NCBI GenBank assembly: GCA_024220505.1
Contig: JAKZZE010000018.1
Coordinates: 248,001 to 312,000, forward strand
Length of the DNA: 64,000 nucleotides
Direction of reading: 5' to 3'
From: Rhizopus arrhizus
Taxonomy: Eukaryota > Mucoromycota > Mucoromycetes > Mucorales > Rhizopodaceae
Below are positions 11,712-24,973 of the stretch, piece after piece. The notes under the pieces were generated by a model. That model did no database searches. It was not told the origin of the DNA and saw only the letters and a program-made list of their open reading frames with translations. Made by a program: the position numbers and the translations under genes. Position 1 is the stretch's first letter. Each line of letters opens with the position of its first letter.

Positions 11712-14606
11712 TTAAACTTTATTCGACTTTTTTTCTGATAAAAGTAAACTTTCTTTCAACATGGCACGTAAACTTTGTTTTTGTTCTTCTTTGTCCATCT
11801 CCACATACTCTTCACTGCTAATACTTTTATCTAATTTTAATTTGACTTCTGTCATCTTTAATATATTTTCTTCTATAGAATCTTTACAAATCAGCTTGAT
11901 CACTGTCACATCCTTTGTTTGTCCCACGCCTACACAATTCATTAGTATTCATTCGTCATCCAACTCATGAACTTACGGTGAGCTCTATCTTCTGCTTGTC
12001 TATCATTTTGTGGGTTAAAATCTAAATCATAAAGTATGACTACATTGGCAGAGGTCAAGTTGATGCCAAATCCACCTGCCTTCGTACTCAACAAAAATAC
12101 AGAGATTGACTCATCTTGGTTGAATTCATCAATCATCGACTGCCTTTCCATCACTTTAGTTTCACCATCCAATCGTAAATATTTTATGTCAAGGGTACCC
12201 ATCACCATTTCAAGTATATCCAACATCTTTGTGAATTGTGAAAAGATGAGCACTTTCTCTCCATTCTTTATTTTTTCTGGCAAGATTCCTTTTAGTGCAT
12301 TGACCTTTCCAGAATTCATCCACTCGTTATTCTTTAATTGATATTTATTTATTGTCTATGACACAAATCATTAGCCGGCACATTCATCTTTTATGACAAG
12401 CAGGGCTTACCTTGTTTTCTTTACACAAGCGATTCAATTCAAAATCAGACATCACAGTCATGTCTTCATAAACATATTCTTCATTTGAATCCCAATATTT
12501 CACGTCTTTCATTATGTCCTTTGTCATCTTTCTTAACAGTTTATCCGTGTACAAGTGTCTAAACAACAATGGATGATCTGCTGCCTTTCTTAAATGAATC
12601 ACAATGTTTGACATGTTTTCAAATTGTGCCTCCATATCATTCGTTCCTTCGTATGACTTCTTTGTTTGACGGATGATATTATTATATACCGCCAATTGAG
12701 TTTCTGTCATGTCACATTCTTTAATCTCATGAAACTTTTGCGGTAAATCCTTCAACACGTCTGCCTTTCTTCTTCGTAGTACAAAAGGTGTCATCATTTG
12801 CTTGGCTCTTGCAATTCTCTTTTGTGATAGCATCTGTACGGACGTTTCCAACTCTCTTGCTCCATTCTTTTTGTTCTTTTCGGTTGTGCCTGAATAGGTC
12901 GTTCTAATCTTGAAAATAGAGCGAATTTCTTCTTCATACTCTGTAAACGTCTTGGGCATAATAAATGTCAAGAGTGACACGAGTTCTTGAAGATTATTCT
13001 GAAGTGGTGTACCAGTCAATAACAATCGAAAGGGTGCCTTGATTTTCATGAGATGCTTGTATCTTGCACTCGTACAATTTTTCACCATATGGCCTTCATC
13101 AAGGATGATTGACCGACATGCCAAGTGTTTCAAAAAGCTTCTGTCCTCTGCAGCACCTGTAGCCACATTGTAAGTCGTCACGATCACATTATACTCTTCA
13201 TTTTCTGGGTCCAGCTCATACCGCTGTTCTGCTCTTTCTTGCTGTGTGCCGTGGTAGATTTTGACAACCAAGGTAGGACAGAATCGTTCAAATTCACGTA
13301 ACCAGTTTTCAATGGTAGACGCAGGAACAATGATCAAGTGGGGTCCACGCTCACCAAGTTCATAAAGCCTTCCCAGAAAGCTAATCACCTGTGCTGTTTT
13401 GCCTAATCCCATTTCATCAGCCAAAATACCAGAGATATTTTTGCGGTACAGTAAAAGCATCCAGTTGATGCCTAGCAATTGATAATCTTTCAATTTCATT
13501 TCCTTGCTGATAATATCGGGTTGTTCCATCAAGAAGCCCTTGATAGCATCCTTGTATTGAGGGCTGGATGTGTCTACATTGGCAATCTGGATATCTGTCA
13601 TATGAAGCCCAGCCTTTTCATCCACCTCACCTTCCACTGGTGTAGCTGCACGACTACTTTCGGTACTTTCGAGCCCCTTCCAGATCGATAAAATCTTGCG
13701 TAAATTAGCACCTGTCTGCTCAATTTCCTTGATGATTTGATCCACTGCAAAATAGCCTTGATTCATCTCAAAATAAGCATTCATAAACTTTACGCTCATG
13801 CCCTTTTCTCGCTTCAATTTATCGTGCAGGTCATCCACACTCTCAAACGGTCGGAGCTCTTGTGTGATCTTGTCTGCAATCTGGGGTTTGCAGCCAGTGG
13901 TATCTTGAATATCTTGTGATGATGCATGATTAAAAAATCGCAATAAATCTTCGTCCTTGTTGGACTTCTCAATGATTGCACGCCCCCTCATGTCCATATC
14001 TACCACATCCTCCGTCTTTCTCTTTCTTGTTCCATCAAACGATGCTAACTCCATGACGGTTTTGACCATATTGTATTCATTTCCTTTGTAGCTTTCTTCT
14101 ATATCGTGTATGGGTATGTTGGGATAAAGCTTGGCCATCTTTTGAACATTGGCTTCTCTATTGCTTCCCTCTAATCGTTCATTCTGTTTTTCATTTTCGT
14201 CTACAAAGTCATCGTCATCACTGCCTTCATCATCCGATATTTGAATGATTCGACTACGTTTCTTTCTTGCTGTTTCTTCTTCTTCCTTTGCAGATATACT
14301 TGTTGCCGTCGGTTCCTCTTCTTCATCGGATGAAAAATGGATAACACGTTTACTAGGCATCTTTCTCTTTCTCAACACTCTTGTGCTTTCTTCCTCTGTC
14401 TTTGTACTTGATTCGTGTTGTTGCTTTTTAAATGGATTTGCATTTGATAGAGAAAAAGGTCCACTGGTAGGACTAGAAAAGGACCTGTCTTGGTTGCTTT
14501 TCAAAATATTTTTAACAGGTACCATTTTCTTCTTTTCAACAGGACTAAAGAATGAACTAATAGTTCTGTTGGAGCCTGTAGGTGAGCTATATCCTTGCGG
14601 TGACAT
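11712..14606 (-). CDS. FUN30: SNF2-family chromatin remodeller, FUN30/SMARCAD1 type
   Basis: Three exons (14606-12411, 12355-11977, 11929-11712) join in phase, giving about 930 residues. The N-terminus is acidic and basic, with a CUE-like ubiquitin-binding segment (MAKLYPNIPIHDIEESY). The helicase core has GILADEMGLGKTAQVISF (motif I), DEGHMVKN (motif II, the DEGH form seen in Fun30/SMARCAD1), LLTGTPLQNN (III), VLIFSQFTKMLDIL (IV), LLSTKAGGFGINL (V) and DRAHRVGQTKDV (VI). Fun30 enzymes reposition nucleosomes in silent chromatin and promote DNA-end resection. At the extreme N-terminus NRTISSFFSP resembles a PCNA-binding box without the usual Gln, which is only suggestive. The start ATG at 14606 is the first in frame and is followed by a coherent low-complexity leader. 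Confidence 0.92.
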
Positions 14607-17600
14607 CGATATCTAGAAAAAAGGAAAGAAAAAAGAAAGAGAAAATTTGTTTTGTTTTTAAGCGTGAAAATCAAAAGGAGCGCTTATAAAAAAAAGTCAC
14701 ATATGTCATAAAGAGCGGTCACTATCGTTCTTTAATAGATAATAGCTTATTTTGGTATAATTTAAAAAACAGATTTGACAAAAAGGTTTACAATGCTGCA
14801 CAACTATAGGTGGTTTTCCTAATTTACACACACGATAAGAAATGTAATTGGTTTGAGATGTACATGTTTATAATTTTAATTCCAAGATATTTTTTGGCAC
14901 TTCTTGATTGAATAGGTACATGCTTTGAAATTAGATAAGCCGAGTATTGATGCATTGCATGTGTTTTCCATATTTACTATCGCTTTAACGTAAACCAAGT
15001 CAGAACAATGATCGATTCACAAGAGAGAAAAATGAAGTGAATTCCTCCCAAAAATATAGGTACTTAACGTGGGTAAACTTGATTATCATGCTCAGCTTTC
15101 TTTCAACAGAATTTACGTAAAATCGCTGCGACTACCTAAATACAATTTTAAAAAAGTTACTAATTAACATAATACAGCTATAAAATGTTCTGCCAACAAT
15201 TTGAACAGTCATTACCTTATTTATGTCAATCAGTAGATTCTTTTGAAAAGATACCGGCTCTTATCGAGTTTCTTGTGAGCTCACGTCGATCGGTTCCCTT
15301 TTTATTTTCTTTTACTTTTTCAAAAGTTTTGTTCGTGCCAAAAGAGCGCTGACCAACCATAGACACGACAGTGTCAGAACTGTGTTGCTTGTTGACGTTA
15401 TTATTATGTATTTGAACTTTAAAGATTAGGTCTAGCGTACATACATTTCCTCATAAATTCAAATATTATTTATCGGTAAGCCCAGTTGAGTGTATGATTC
15501 TTACAACATCTGTTCGCCCCGATCAGATCAATTCCAAAGTGATAAGAAATAAAAAAAAAAATCTTTTAGAGATTAAGCGTAAGAAAGGACAGTGGAATAA
15601 TACATGCACCATTTTCAGAAAGTAAAGTCGTATTTTTACAAATTTTATAATACAATATATAAAAAAGCGACATCTATTCCTGAAAACAGTGTAGAAGATG
15701 GCAACACTCTTCAAGTTTTGTAAGACAACTCATGAGAAGCTGACCATGTTGGTGTTTAGTACGAGCATCTATAGAATGAAATTGATCCAATTCAAATAGG
15801 ATAGAACACATAGTTTGTCAGCAAAGGATCCAAGGGATAGCTGCACGATTTGAATAAGGGATTTGACAATAAGAGATTTTTTTAAAAAAAAAACCCACAA
15901 AGGATTGTCAATAGTACCCAGCATTTGTAATCAGCTAAGCATGTTGAGGCAGTGGATTTCATGTTTTTTAAGTGTCTGAGTCGGATGTAGAGGACAAGTT
16001 CTGGCTTTGCCTTCAGGAAGTCATCAAAGACATCATTTTATGCAGTAACTACGTTCTGCTCTTATCACTGGCAACCAAAAGATTGGATTGAGAAAAACCA
16101 TTGGCAAACAACAAGAAAGCAGCTTTAAAGATTTGTGTGTCTATTTTTTTTTTTGAAAATCCAAATAAAACGAAAATGGATGAGTTTGTAATTAATAGCA
16201 AAAATAGCTCTATAATCATGACCGTCAAGTTTGCCAGAGGAATAAATTTGAGCATTTTATTTTAAAATATATAAGGATGCAGTTAAAATTATGCGTTGCC
16301 CTGATAATAATAACAATAAAAACTTTTTGATTATAGCTCCTACTATCGGTCATGAAGCTATTTGATTTGCTTAAATAAGATATTGATTATAAATAACCTT
16401 TCTTGCTTTGAGGAAGACTGTTACGTCAAAGCACTTGACCAAATAGAATGAATTTTTCCTTCTAGCTGAGATTGTTGAAGTTGAAAAATGAAAATGTAGC
16501 GGCATAATAACATAAATAAATTCCTTTAGTAAAGTGATTTGATAAAAGGGAAACATATTCTCGCCTGTCTATCGTCTTTAAAAGTAGATAGGAGCTTAGA
16601 AAGACAAACTGACTCCATCTACTGCATAAAATATCACATGCTTTTCCCATGACAATCGTCACGTATGAAGTTGAAAAAAAGCAGTCAAAGCCATATCTGA
16701 AAAGTATAAATAAGATCGCTATTCTGCTCTTTCTTTTCTCTCGTAACTAATTACTAACCACTAACCCTTACTTTATCGTAAAGGTTTGTGTCATAAACTA
16801 TATTGTATATTTGTATAGCAGATTTATGGTATTGTTTGTGGTTTGGTTTATGGTTTGTTTTTGGTTTTGCTCGTGGATCAAAAACCTTTTGAATTACTGG
16901 AGGCTGCAGCTGAAGGTGAGGAGAAAGAATGTTTTCATCCTGCCTGAAAGGGACGCCTAGATGGTGGGAGTTTTTTTGCCAAAAACTGTCGCGGAGCAGA
17001 CTAGTTTTTAAAATTTGTCTTGGCCAGGCAAATTATTTTTTAAATCCAATGCAAATGAAAAAAAAAAAAAAAAAAAAAAAAAAAGGAAATATTTTAATTG
17101 CCGCCAAACCCTCATGCTTTTAGGAACACTTTGAGTAATGTTTGTACTGTACAATATTCACGAATTTTTCTTAGACTTAGTATCTTTAAAAGTATCATTC
17201 TATTCACGTTCAAATCCATATACTATGTATTTGGTACATTAGGTTTTGCTATTATATAAAGGCGCATCAAGGATATCTTATCATTTCAACTCATACTGGG
17301 AAGCAAATTCTTTTTCAGTATTTGAAAGAGTCAGGTATGAGCATTAGCTTTTTTATTGACTACAAATGCGAATGTAAGCAGAAAAGTAATTAGCCATATT
17401 ATCAAAATAAAAAGCACTGTATATTACAGTCAATGGTACTTTGAAATTGTTTATTTTATACGCCACATCAACAACAACAATTTTGCTTTTAATTTGGGCA
17501 TCTTCTAATGTACACTTACGGATAAAAATAAGCAAATTTTATAACAAATGAATAATTATCTTTGTAGTCGTCATCCTTTTTTCTTTATTATTCTTTAATA

Positions 17601-18577
17601 CGCACGGCTATCCTAAAAAAATGTTCATTTTTACAGAATAAATACACCTGTCTACTCTCTCTTTCTTTCTTACTCTTAACTGTCACTAAAACAAAACTAT
17701 TTTAAAAATCCCTATTTTTCTAAAGTACGACCTGCTTTTGAGTATGTAGATTACGGTTGATAAATCTAGCTATCCGATCATCTTGAGAACATAAAGCGTT
17801 ACATATATAAAGTATAGTGCTGATTTAATTGGATGGCTTTTAATAAGACAGCAAAATCTACAAGAGGGAACTTGATCCAGAATGCGCGTCTCTTTTACCT
17901 ATAGCGTGCATTAATACCCTATGACTGTTAATTCACTCATGCAAAATGATCTATCTGAGGGAACGGTATATACAGACTCTCGAAGGTATACTTTAAGAAG
18001 AATCATTTGAAATCAACATTTACTTGTATTCCTGATGCAATTTTTCTTCCTTGGGAAATCTACATTTGTTCTCAACTCTCTCAGCGTAGGTATATATTAG
18101 CTCTGAATGAAAGCAAAAGTAGAGGTTTGATTGGAAAAGGAATCATAAAGTTTTAAAAATCCCTTTCAGTACTAAGTTTTATGAATTTAATTAGTTTAAC
18201 ACTATTTCCAAGATACTAGTATATATCCAGATATTCATACCCAATATGTAGTTTCAAATACTATCAGACAAGATTACAATCGACAGTATAGTAAGCAGGT
18301 TTTATGTTGAGAAAGGCCAAAGCATGTTTAGATTTTATGGTGAATGCATAGCATTGAATCTAGCGATCCGCGACATTTCCTAAACTTGCCCTGTGTTATG
18401 TTGAGAAAAAAAAAAGGTTGTAAGCAAAAAAAAACTTCTAATCAGCGTTGTCCCTGGGCACAAAGCGGAGGAATAATTTGTCACTGCTAAATGAGGATAA
18501 ATTATGCAATTTATAGGAGAGAGGAACTTTAATTTCTTGGACACGTTTTTTTTTATATTACAATAAGTAGAGCTGAA
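14607..18577. other. Long AT-rich intergenic region without a recognised gene
   Basis: About 4 kb with no ORF of recognisable coding character. Features seen: an A27 run (17058-17084), a TATA-like TATAAATAAG near 16706 followed by a C/T-rich stretch, and a second TATATAAAGG near 17255. The small ORFs in it have no recognisable motif. Unannotated non-coding RNA or very short genes cannot be excluded. Confidence 0.4.
16826..16960 (+). CDS. Candidate 44-residue hydrophobic/basic small ORF
   Basis: An ATG at 16826 opens 44 codons ending TAG at 16958. The peptide starts with a very hydrophobic stretch (MVLFVVWFMVCFWFCSWI) and ends basic (LQLKVRRKNVF). It lies about 120 bases downstream of a TATAAATA sequence and a C/T-rich leader-like stretch, the arrangement of a promoter in this genome. 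There is no homology I can recognise, and GT-rich low-complexity sequence alone can give such a hydrophobic run. Treat as a weak candidate. Confidence 0.15.
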   Translation: MVLFVVWFMVCFWFCSWIKNLLNYWRLQLKVRRKNVFILPERDA

Positions 18578-20538
18578 ATGACTTTGAGTACAAATGAAGA
18601 AGGAAAGCAAAAAAATAAAGGTACATATATAATTCTATAATTCTCTTATATTTACTATATCTTGATAGATACGCAAAGTGTACATGATACTTATTTAGAC
18701 GACGATGACGATAATGCAGCAAACAGGTAAAAAAAAAATTGCTTTCATGTAATTTGAAACTGAATTATTAAAAAAAAGAAAACATAAAAAGAGCTTTTTC
18801 GAACGAATTGGGTTAAAGAAGAAACAGATTGCGCCCACTACGGGTAAATATCCTGGTGAATATACAGACGATGAAGAAGACGATGATAGTATTGTCTCTA
18901 GTGATGATGAGCACCAATCAACTGTGAATTCTTCCATATTAAATAATAACAAGTACATCAAAGTAAATATATGAAATAGCTTCCTTATATACACAACTCT
19001 CTGATATATATTTTTTCTTTCTTTCTTTTTTTATAGGCAAAAACTAAATACAAGAAACAGAATCAAGAATTCTCACGCATCATGCTCGCACAAACAATCT
19101 CCACTTGTGAACAACCAACAGAAGAGTTAAATCCTAACCATCCTTATGGTGCAATATGGGCCCTGAAATTTAATAAAAATGGGCAGTATCTAGCTTCTGC
19201 AGGACAGAGCTGCGTTGTATTTGTTTGGAAATCAATAAACATAACAGAGAATTCAACTCAACTATTAGAAGAGACACCTTATAGAGAATACCAAGGGCAT
19301 ACAGCTGATATATTGGATGTAACATGGTCCAAGGTAAATAAAGATTTGTTTTTTTTTTTAAAAAAAAAAAGAAGACTGTTATTTAGAGTATGAATAGAAT
19401 GACTTTTTACTTTCAAGTTCAATGGACAATACAGTAAGGTAAGATGTTGTATTGAATACCATTTTTTGTATCTAAATAAAGAATAGACTATGGCATGTAT
19501 CACAAAAAGTGTGTTTATGTGTATTTCAACACTTGAACTTTGTCACCTCAGTCAAATTTCATCCCAAAGACGATCGATTTTTTCTGTCGAGTTCAATGGA
19601 CGGAAGGGTGAGGATATGGAATATTCCTGAAAAGCGTGTGGCATTTTGGAATGAAGTACCAGGATTTAAGCATGTGACAGCAGTTGGATTTACACTGGAT
19701 GGAAAGACAGTGATCGCAGGCTCAGACGACGGTTACTGCTACTTTTTCGAAACGCAAGGATTAAAATACAATACACAGATATCGATCAGAGCCAAGAAGA
19801 ATAAAAAAAAAGGACCCAAGGTGACTGGAATCGAAGTGATGCCTGGGATGCCACCAGGAGAAGAAAAAATTTTGATTACGACCAATGATTCTCGTGTGAG
19901 ATTGTTTAATATGAAGGATAAGAGTCTCATGTTTAAATATAAAGGCATATTAAACACAAGCTTACAGATTAAAGCCACTTTTAGGTACTTTTACAGTTGA
20001 CAAATAAAGTAAAGCTGATCTTTTTTATAGTGAGGATGCACGTTATATCATTTGTGGATCAGAAGACTGTCATGTTTATATTTGGCGTACTGAACAAGCC
20101 AATCTGTCCTCCTCTCATCCAATTGAAGAATCCAAACTGAGTGATATGACGCTTCAGATTCCAATGCATTCATCCAATACGGGTCTTTCAAAATGGTTAA
20201 AAAGAAGAGATGATGAATTGAATAACAATCATAACAATACAAAGAATCAAGCAGAATACTTTGAAGCACACACTCATATAGTTACCTCAACCATCTTTGC
20301 ACCTACCAAGACACGTCAACATCTCGTCAAATCCAACAGTCAAAGAAGGCTCTCGGCGGCGAGTGACATGACAAACGAAGAAGGGCATGTCATTGTCACT
20401 GCAGATAATCGAGGATGCATCAAATTATGGCGTGTGGTTGATCCGGGTGACATTGATGTGATTCAAGGCTCAAAGTCATCCCCTTCTTCACCCAGTACGA
20501 GAAGATTATTTAATAATAATAATAAACAAACAAAGTGA
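18578..20538 (+). CDS. WD40-repeat protein, WDR44/Dgr2-like
   Basis: Seven exons join in phase: 18578-18620, 18669-18726, 18779-18962, 19037-19333, 19398-19438, 19487-19984 and 20031-20538, encoding 542 residues. The N-terminal ~110 residues are charged, with acidic runs (DDDDDN, DDEEDDDS). WD repeats follow: HPYGAIWALKFNKNGQYLASAGQ, GHTADILDVTWSK, DFLLSSSMDNTVRLW, LNFVTSVKFHPKDDRFFLSSSMDG, VTAVGFTLDGKTVIAGSDDG, ARYIICGSEDCHVYIW and a last EEGHVIVTADNRGCIKLWRV. The order and the charged N-terminus match the WDR44 (Rab11-binding)/yeast Dgr2 group, suggesting a role in membrane traffic; that role is inferred. It converges on the hexokinase gene, with 79 bases between stops. Confidence 0.8.
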
Positions 20539-20617
20539 AAATTGATATTTAATGTATTCATATATAAAAAAAGTAAATTGTGTATGCATGTAAATATATA
20601 TATAATAGTTTTTATGC

Positions 20618-22107
20618 TTATTCACACAACATGGCAATCAAAGCGCCACCCACACTACCTCCTTCAGAAGCAACTTCAAGTATGATCTTGCTACTCATCT
20701 CTTTTCCAAACCATTCGTCTAAAGCTTGTCTTACACGTTGATCCATATGAGGATAAAATTCATAGGTTGATCCATTGATACCCACAACCATATGATCCGA
20801 TAGACCCTGTTGTTCCAATAAAGAAATGATGGCCACAGCTACCAAGGAAGCAGAACGAGCAGCGACAATGTGACAGATACGTGTGAGGGTATTGAGATCA
20901 TCCAACGTAGGCTTCTCGCTTGTAGGAAATTCGGTTAGGATTCTTTGTCCGACCTCTTTTGTTTCTGATTGATCGCTTTCTAGTGCGCTCATGTAAGTTG
21001 TTGGGAACGACCAGGGTTGATTGAATCCCTTGGGCATTTCACCACCAAACAAGAGGCCTGCCTCAATAAAGTCCATAGCAATCAACCGTGTGAGTTCACC
21101 CATGTAGGCACCTGATAGCATCTTTTCATAAAGTTGGAATTTGGGCTGATTATGTGAAAGATCGAGTGCGAGATCATATTTAGTGAGAGGTAGATAGGCT
21201 TCTGTACCAAAAATGTCAATTTCTGTATTGATCAACATTTCGGTATTTGGTGTATAGTTATTTCGGACCTCTGGAGCTAATTTAGTGATAGCAGATACTT
21301 TTTCAGGATAAGCTGCGTTGATACCAGTAGCAAAGATGAGGCCAATACGGCATTCAGGATTTGTATAAGCATGAGCAACCAATGTACCCACTGTATCATT
21401 TAATATAGCAGTCACCTTGACATTCAGTTTCTATTCCATCTGTTACATTAGTCACATCATCTCTTTTTGTCCTTTTTGATTTACCTTTCTTTTGAAAGCC
21501 TCATGAAACATATCAGCAAGATCATTACCTTCTGTGTTCTTTAATGTAAACCCTTTTCCCATTCTAAGAATAGTACCATGGTCAACAGCAGTCTGACTAT
21601 AAAAAACAGTTGCTTTTTTTAAAAAAAGGGGGATCTTTGCTATTTTGTTCTTTTTACACTTTACTCTACAGGAAAACTCCAACAGACACCTAAAGCCAAG
21701 GTTTCTTTACCTTCCACTTGGTCTTGAGTAAATAAATGTTTAGCTTCAATAGTGATGAGATCTCGAACAGCATCTGCAATCCAGTCAAAGAACATTGCAC
21801 CTTCACCTGTCTTGAGTTCTATGGAAGGACAACGCTTGAGTTCATGAACAGTGCTTTTACCAGCTCCCTTGAGCTCAACAGCAGCAATACGTAAGTTTGT
21901 ACCACCCATATCCAGGGAAAGAAAAGTTCCGGTCTCATTGCCCTTGGGCATCTTGGTAACAAATGAGGGAATCATAGTAGCCAAGCCTTTGGAAGGAGTC
22001 TTGAGCCCCATTTTATACTCTTGGTCAAACCCTTTTACGATAGGTTCAAGTTGCTTTCTGGAAAGTATAAAGTCTTTTTCAATAATATTAAAGATATCTT
22101 TTGTCAT
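20618..22107 (-). CDS. Hexokinase
   Basis: Three exons (22107-21665, 21596-21485, 21430-20618) give 455 residues, a normal length for fungal hexokinase. It phosphorylates glucose/fructose at C6 using ATP in the cytosol, the entry to glycolysis. Motifs: phosphate-1 LSLDMGGTNLR, sugar-binding region SFPVDQTAVDHG (created across the first intron), catalytic Asp in LNDTVGTL, phosphate-2 LIFATGINAAY, and adenosine region VGINGSTYEFYPHMDQR. The N-terminus lacks the long basic tail of yeast Hxk2. All three junctions have canonical GT/AG and preserve phase. Confidence 0.93.
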
Positions 22108-24973
22108 TTTTGGAATAATAAATGGAAAAAGAAGAAGGGGGGAAAAAAATGAAAAAAAAAAATGGTTTTATCTTTCTATAAAGTCGGCGAAATAATTAAA
22201 AAATTACCCTTGATGAGACCCTGTGAAAAAGCTGGGACCCTGATTTCATTGGTTTGCTTATTTATGTAATGTTTGAAAACGGGGCTAGAATGGAACACAA
22301 ACGAACCCTTCTTTTCAACCTTTATCTCACCATCCTCTCACTCCCTTCTTTTTTCTATTCTAATACCTCTTTGAATAGAAAAAAAAAAAGTGTGTGATGT
22401 TTACTTTTTATGATTGAAATAGTGGTTGATTACGTGAGAAAGTAATCCTGCCACGTTTTTTGTACTATTTTTAATTTTAGAATTTAAAATTTCATATAAA
22501 ACATAAATACAAGCAAAGATAGTTGTGATGATGACCAAGATGTTAAATAGAAAGGATCATTCAGAACCCCCTTCCTTTTATCTTGTATCTTGCATTCTTT
22601 TTGCTTTGTCAAGCTAATGTGCACGAAATACTTGAAATGAACTCAGATTTATAAGGTTGCTTATGTCAGGATTTATTTTTACTTTTAAAAACCGTACTAG
22701 TCTTATTATTATCCAGGGATTGGAGTGGTTATGTTACCAACGTTTCTTTTTTAAAAAAAATGAATCCAGCTTAGAATTATAGAAAGCTGAACAAGACCCT
22801 GTCTTTTTATCATCACCTTTCAAAGAGAGAAAAGGAAGGGGACTATAGTATACAAAAAAAAAAGTGTGATTTAAGCAAGGAAGTGTAATATGATTAGCAT
22901 AGTATTTTCTTGAGCCATCTATTGTACATATGGAATGTGATTATATTACATAAACCAAAAGACAGGACGGCCAATTGGTTTTTTCCCTTTCTCCCCTTTT
23001 TTCGGGGACCCTTCTTCAGGGTGCTGGATTTTTCCAAATTAGTCAACTGATTGGCTTAAATTATTTTACAGCTTTCCAAGTTGTTATTCCCGTTCTATAG
23101 AAGAAAAAAATAACCCTGCTAGTTACTTGAAGTATTTTAAATTCTTGAAAACACGTCGTATAATAAATCTGTTGCTGTTTATAAGAAAAGAGCACATGGA
23201 AAGATGAAGGGATACAATGTATATCAAAAATAATTTGCCACGTCTTCTTTAACTGTGAGCATCAAATAATCCTAATATTGAACAAGCTGAATTCTACGCA
23301 GTTCAGACAGACATTTGGTGATTGTGTTGTCAGCTAACCACTTGTTGATAAATTCATCTGAGGTTGATATCAATTCAAAAGGGATTAGTATCAACTGTTT
23401 TGTAAATCACTGGTTTTAGCACAGTACAAAATGGGCTTTTTGGTGTCTTGATAATACTTTAGCCATAGACTTCTTGTACTGTTTCACAGTATCAGCTGGG
23501 AAGATGACTAGGAACGACAAATGCTAAGCATGTGTTCAGTGTCATCTTTGCTTACTGTTGCCACTATTATTCCTGACTGAGCTTATGGATAGATGACTTC
23601 AAAGGATGTGCTATGGAACGTATTTCATCTTATTATTTCATCCAGCTCTGTTATTTTGAATGAAGGATAAACATTTTTTACGCTCTATTTAAATTTGAGG
23701 AGTGATGTTGTGTCCATTCTACGTATCTTGTTATTTTAATCAGTAAGATGAATACAGCTAGACTGGGGATATCATGTAATATTGTATGCACTATAGACTT
23801 TTTTATTGATACAATTATACAGGTGTCTGTGTCGACAAGACTCATTCACTAAATCCTTTGCACTAATGTGGATGTATATGGAAGATATTTGAGATTGATC
23901 ACATCCTGGTTTATAATCGTTTGACATTTATCAAACTTGCCTTCTTCATCAAGATCTATGAGGCATTTTTACTATGCTTGATTGAAAGAACACTTTTTTT
24001 TTTTACCAAGCGTTTAATTGATTGTTCTTTTGTTTGATATTCATTTATTTCGTTCTTTTACCTTTTTCTGCATCTCGTTGAATAAATCATGCTTTTTTTT
24101 TTCATAAACTCGAGACGCCTATAGTCCTTGCGTCGTATCCATACAGCTATAACTGAATGTTATATGCATACAAAGCCTTAATGTAGTGAATACAATGCGT
24201 TGTATAAAAAAAAGTAATTGAGTTCGGCTCAGTAAGTTAAAAAGAAGGTCAGGGATTTAAACTGCCATCATCAACAGCAGGTTTCATAGATCGAAACATA
24301 CCACAAGGTGAATTCAATCTAAATCGATTTACTAATGATGATACAATTGGGAATAGTTGAAATATTCAATTCTTTTCTTGTCAAGTTCTTTCAATGTGTT
24401 CAATTGAGGATACTATGACTCCTGTTTTGGTGGAGAGATGGGCTACGAAATCATAAAAGTAATAATCAACATGTTTTACACTTTTGGTAAATAGGCTGCA
24501 TGTGAGTCAAAGCCAGATCTCGTTTTATACAGAGATGCTTTTGGTAGAGGAAAAGATGGGATACAAGTATATAATCTATAGCTTTGTAACCAATGTTTTG
24601 GTAAAACCAGACGACATACACTGTGTTGCCCTTTAATTATGGTATCTTATACTGTATGATACTAAACATCCTTTGATACACAGACCAAGTAAATCAAAGG
24701 ATATACTACGGCCACTGCTTTTCTTCAGTCCATCCAGTCTTTTCAAGAGCAAGCAAATTGGTGCTAATGGCAGATATGTATTCACATTTTTATTCAATTT
24801 CAGTTCACATGCGCGTACAAGACAAAGAAAAAATAGATTAAAGCTATTAATAATTTTTATATATTAAACAATGAAAAAAGAGAGAGAAAGGGGATAAACA
24901 TGTAATATTATATGTAAAATAACAAGTTACAAAAGAGAAAAATAAATGACTTCTAAATTATATAACAAAAAGA
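22108..24973. other. Long AT-rich intergenic region
   Basis: Nearly 2.9 kb between the start of hexokinase and the 3' end of FET3. It contains many A/T runs but no ORF with coding character. The part next to 22107 must include the hexokinase promoter; no specific binding site was recognised. Confidence 0.4.

Noticed and set aside
15185..15352. 55-codon ORF beginning MFCQQFEQSLPYLCQ
   Set aside because: No motif, no promoter-like context and no splice partner; likely chance.
16049..16255. Minus-strand hydrophobic ORF
   Set aside because: AT-rich sequence easily yields Leu/Ile/Phe runs; no supporting signal.
16740..16790. Telomere-like CTAACC repeats
   Set aside because: Only ACTAACCACTAACCC once, no tandem array.
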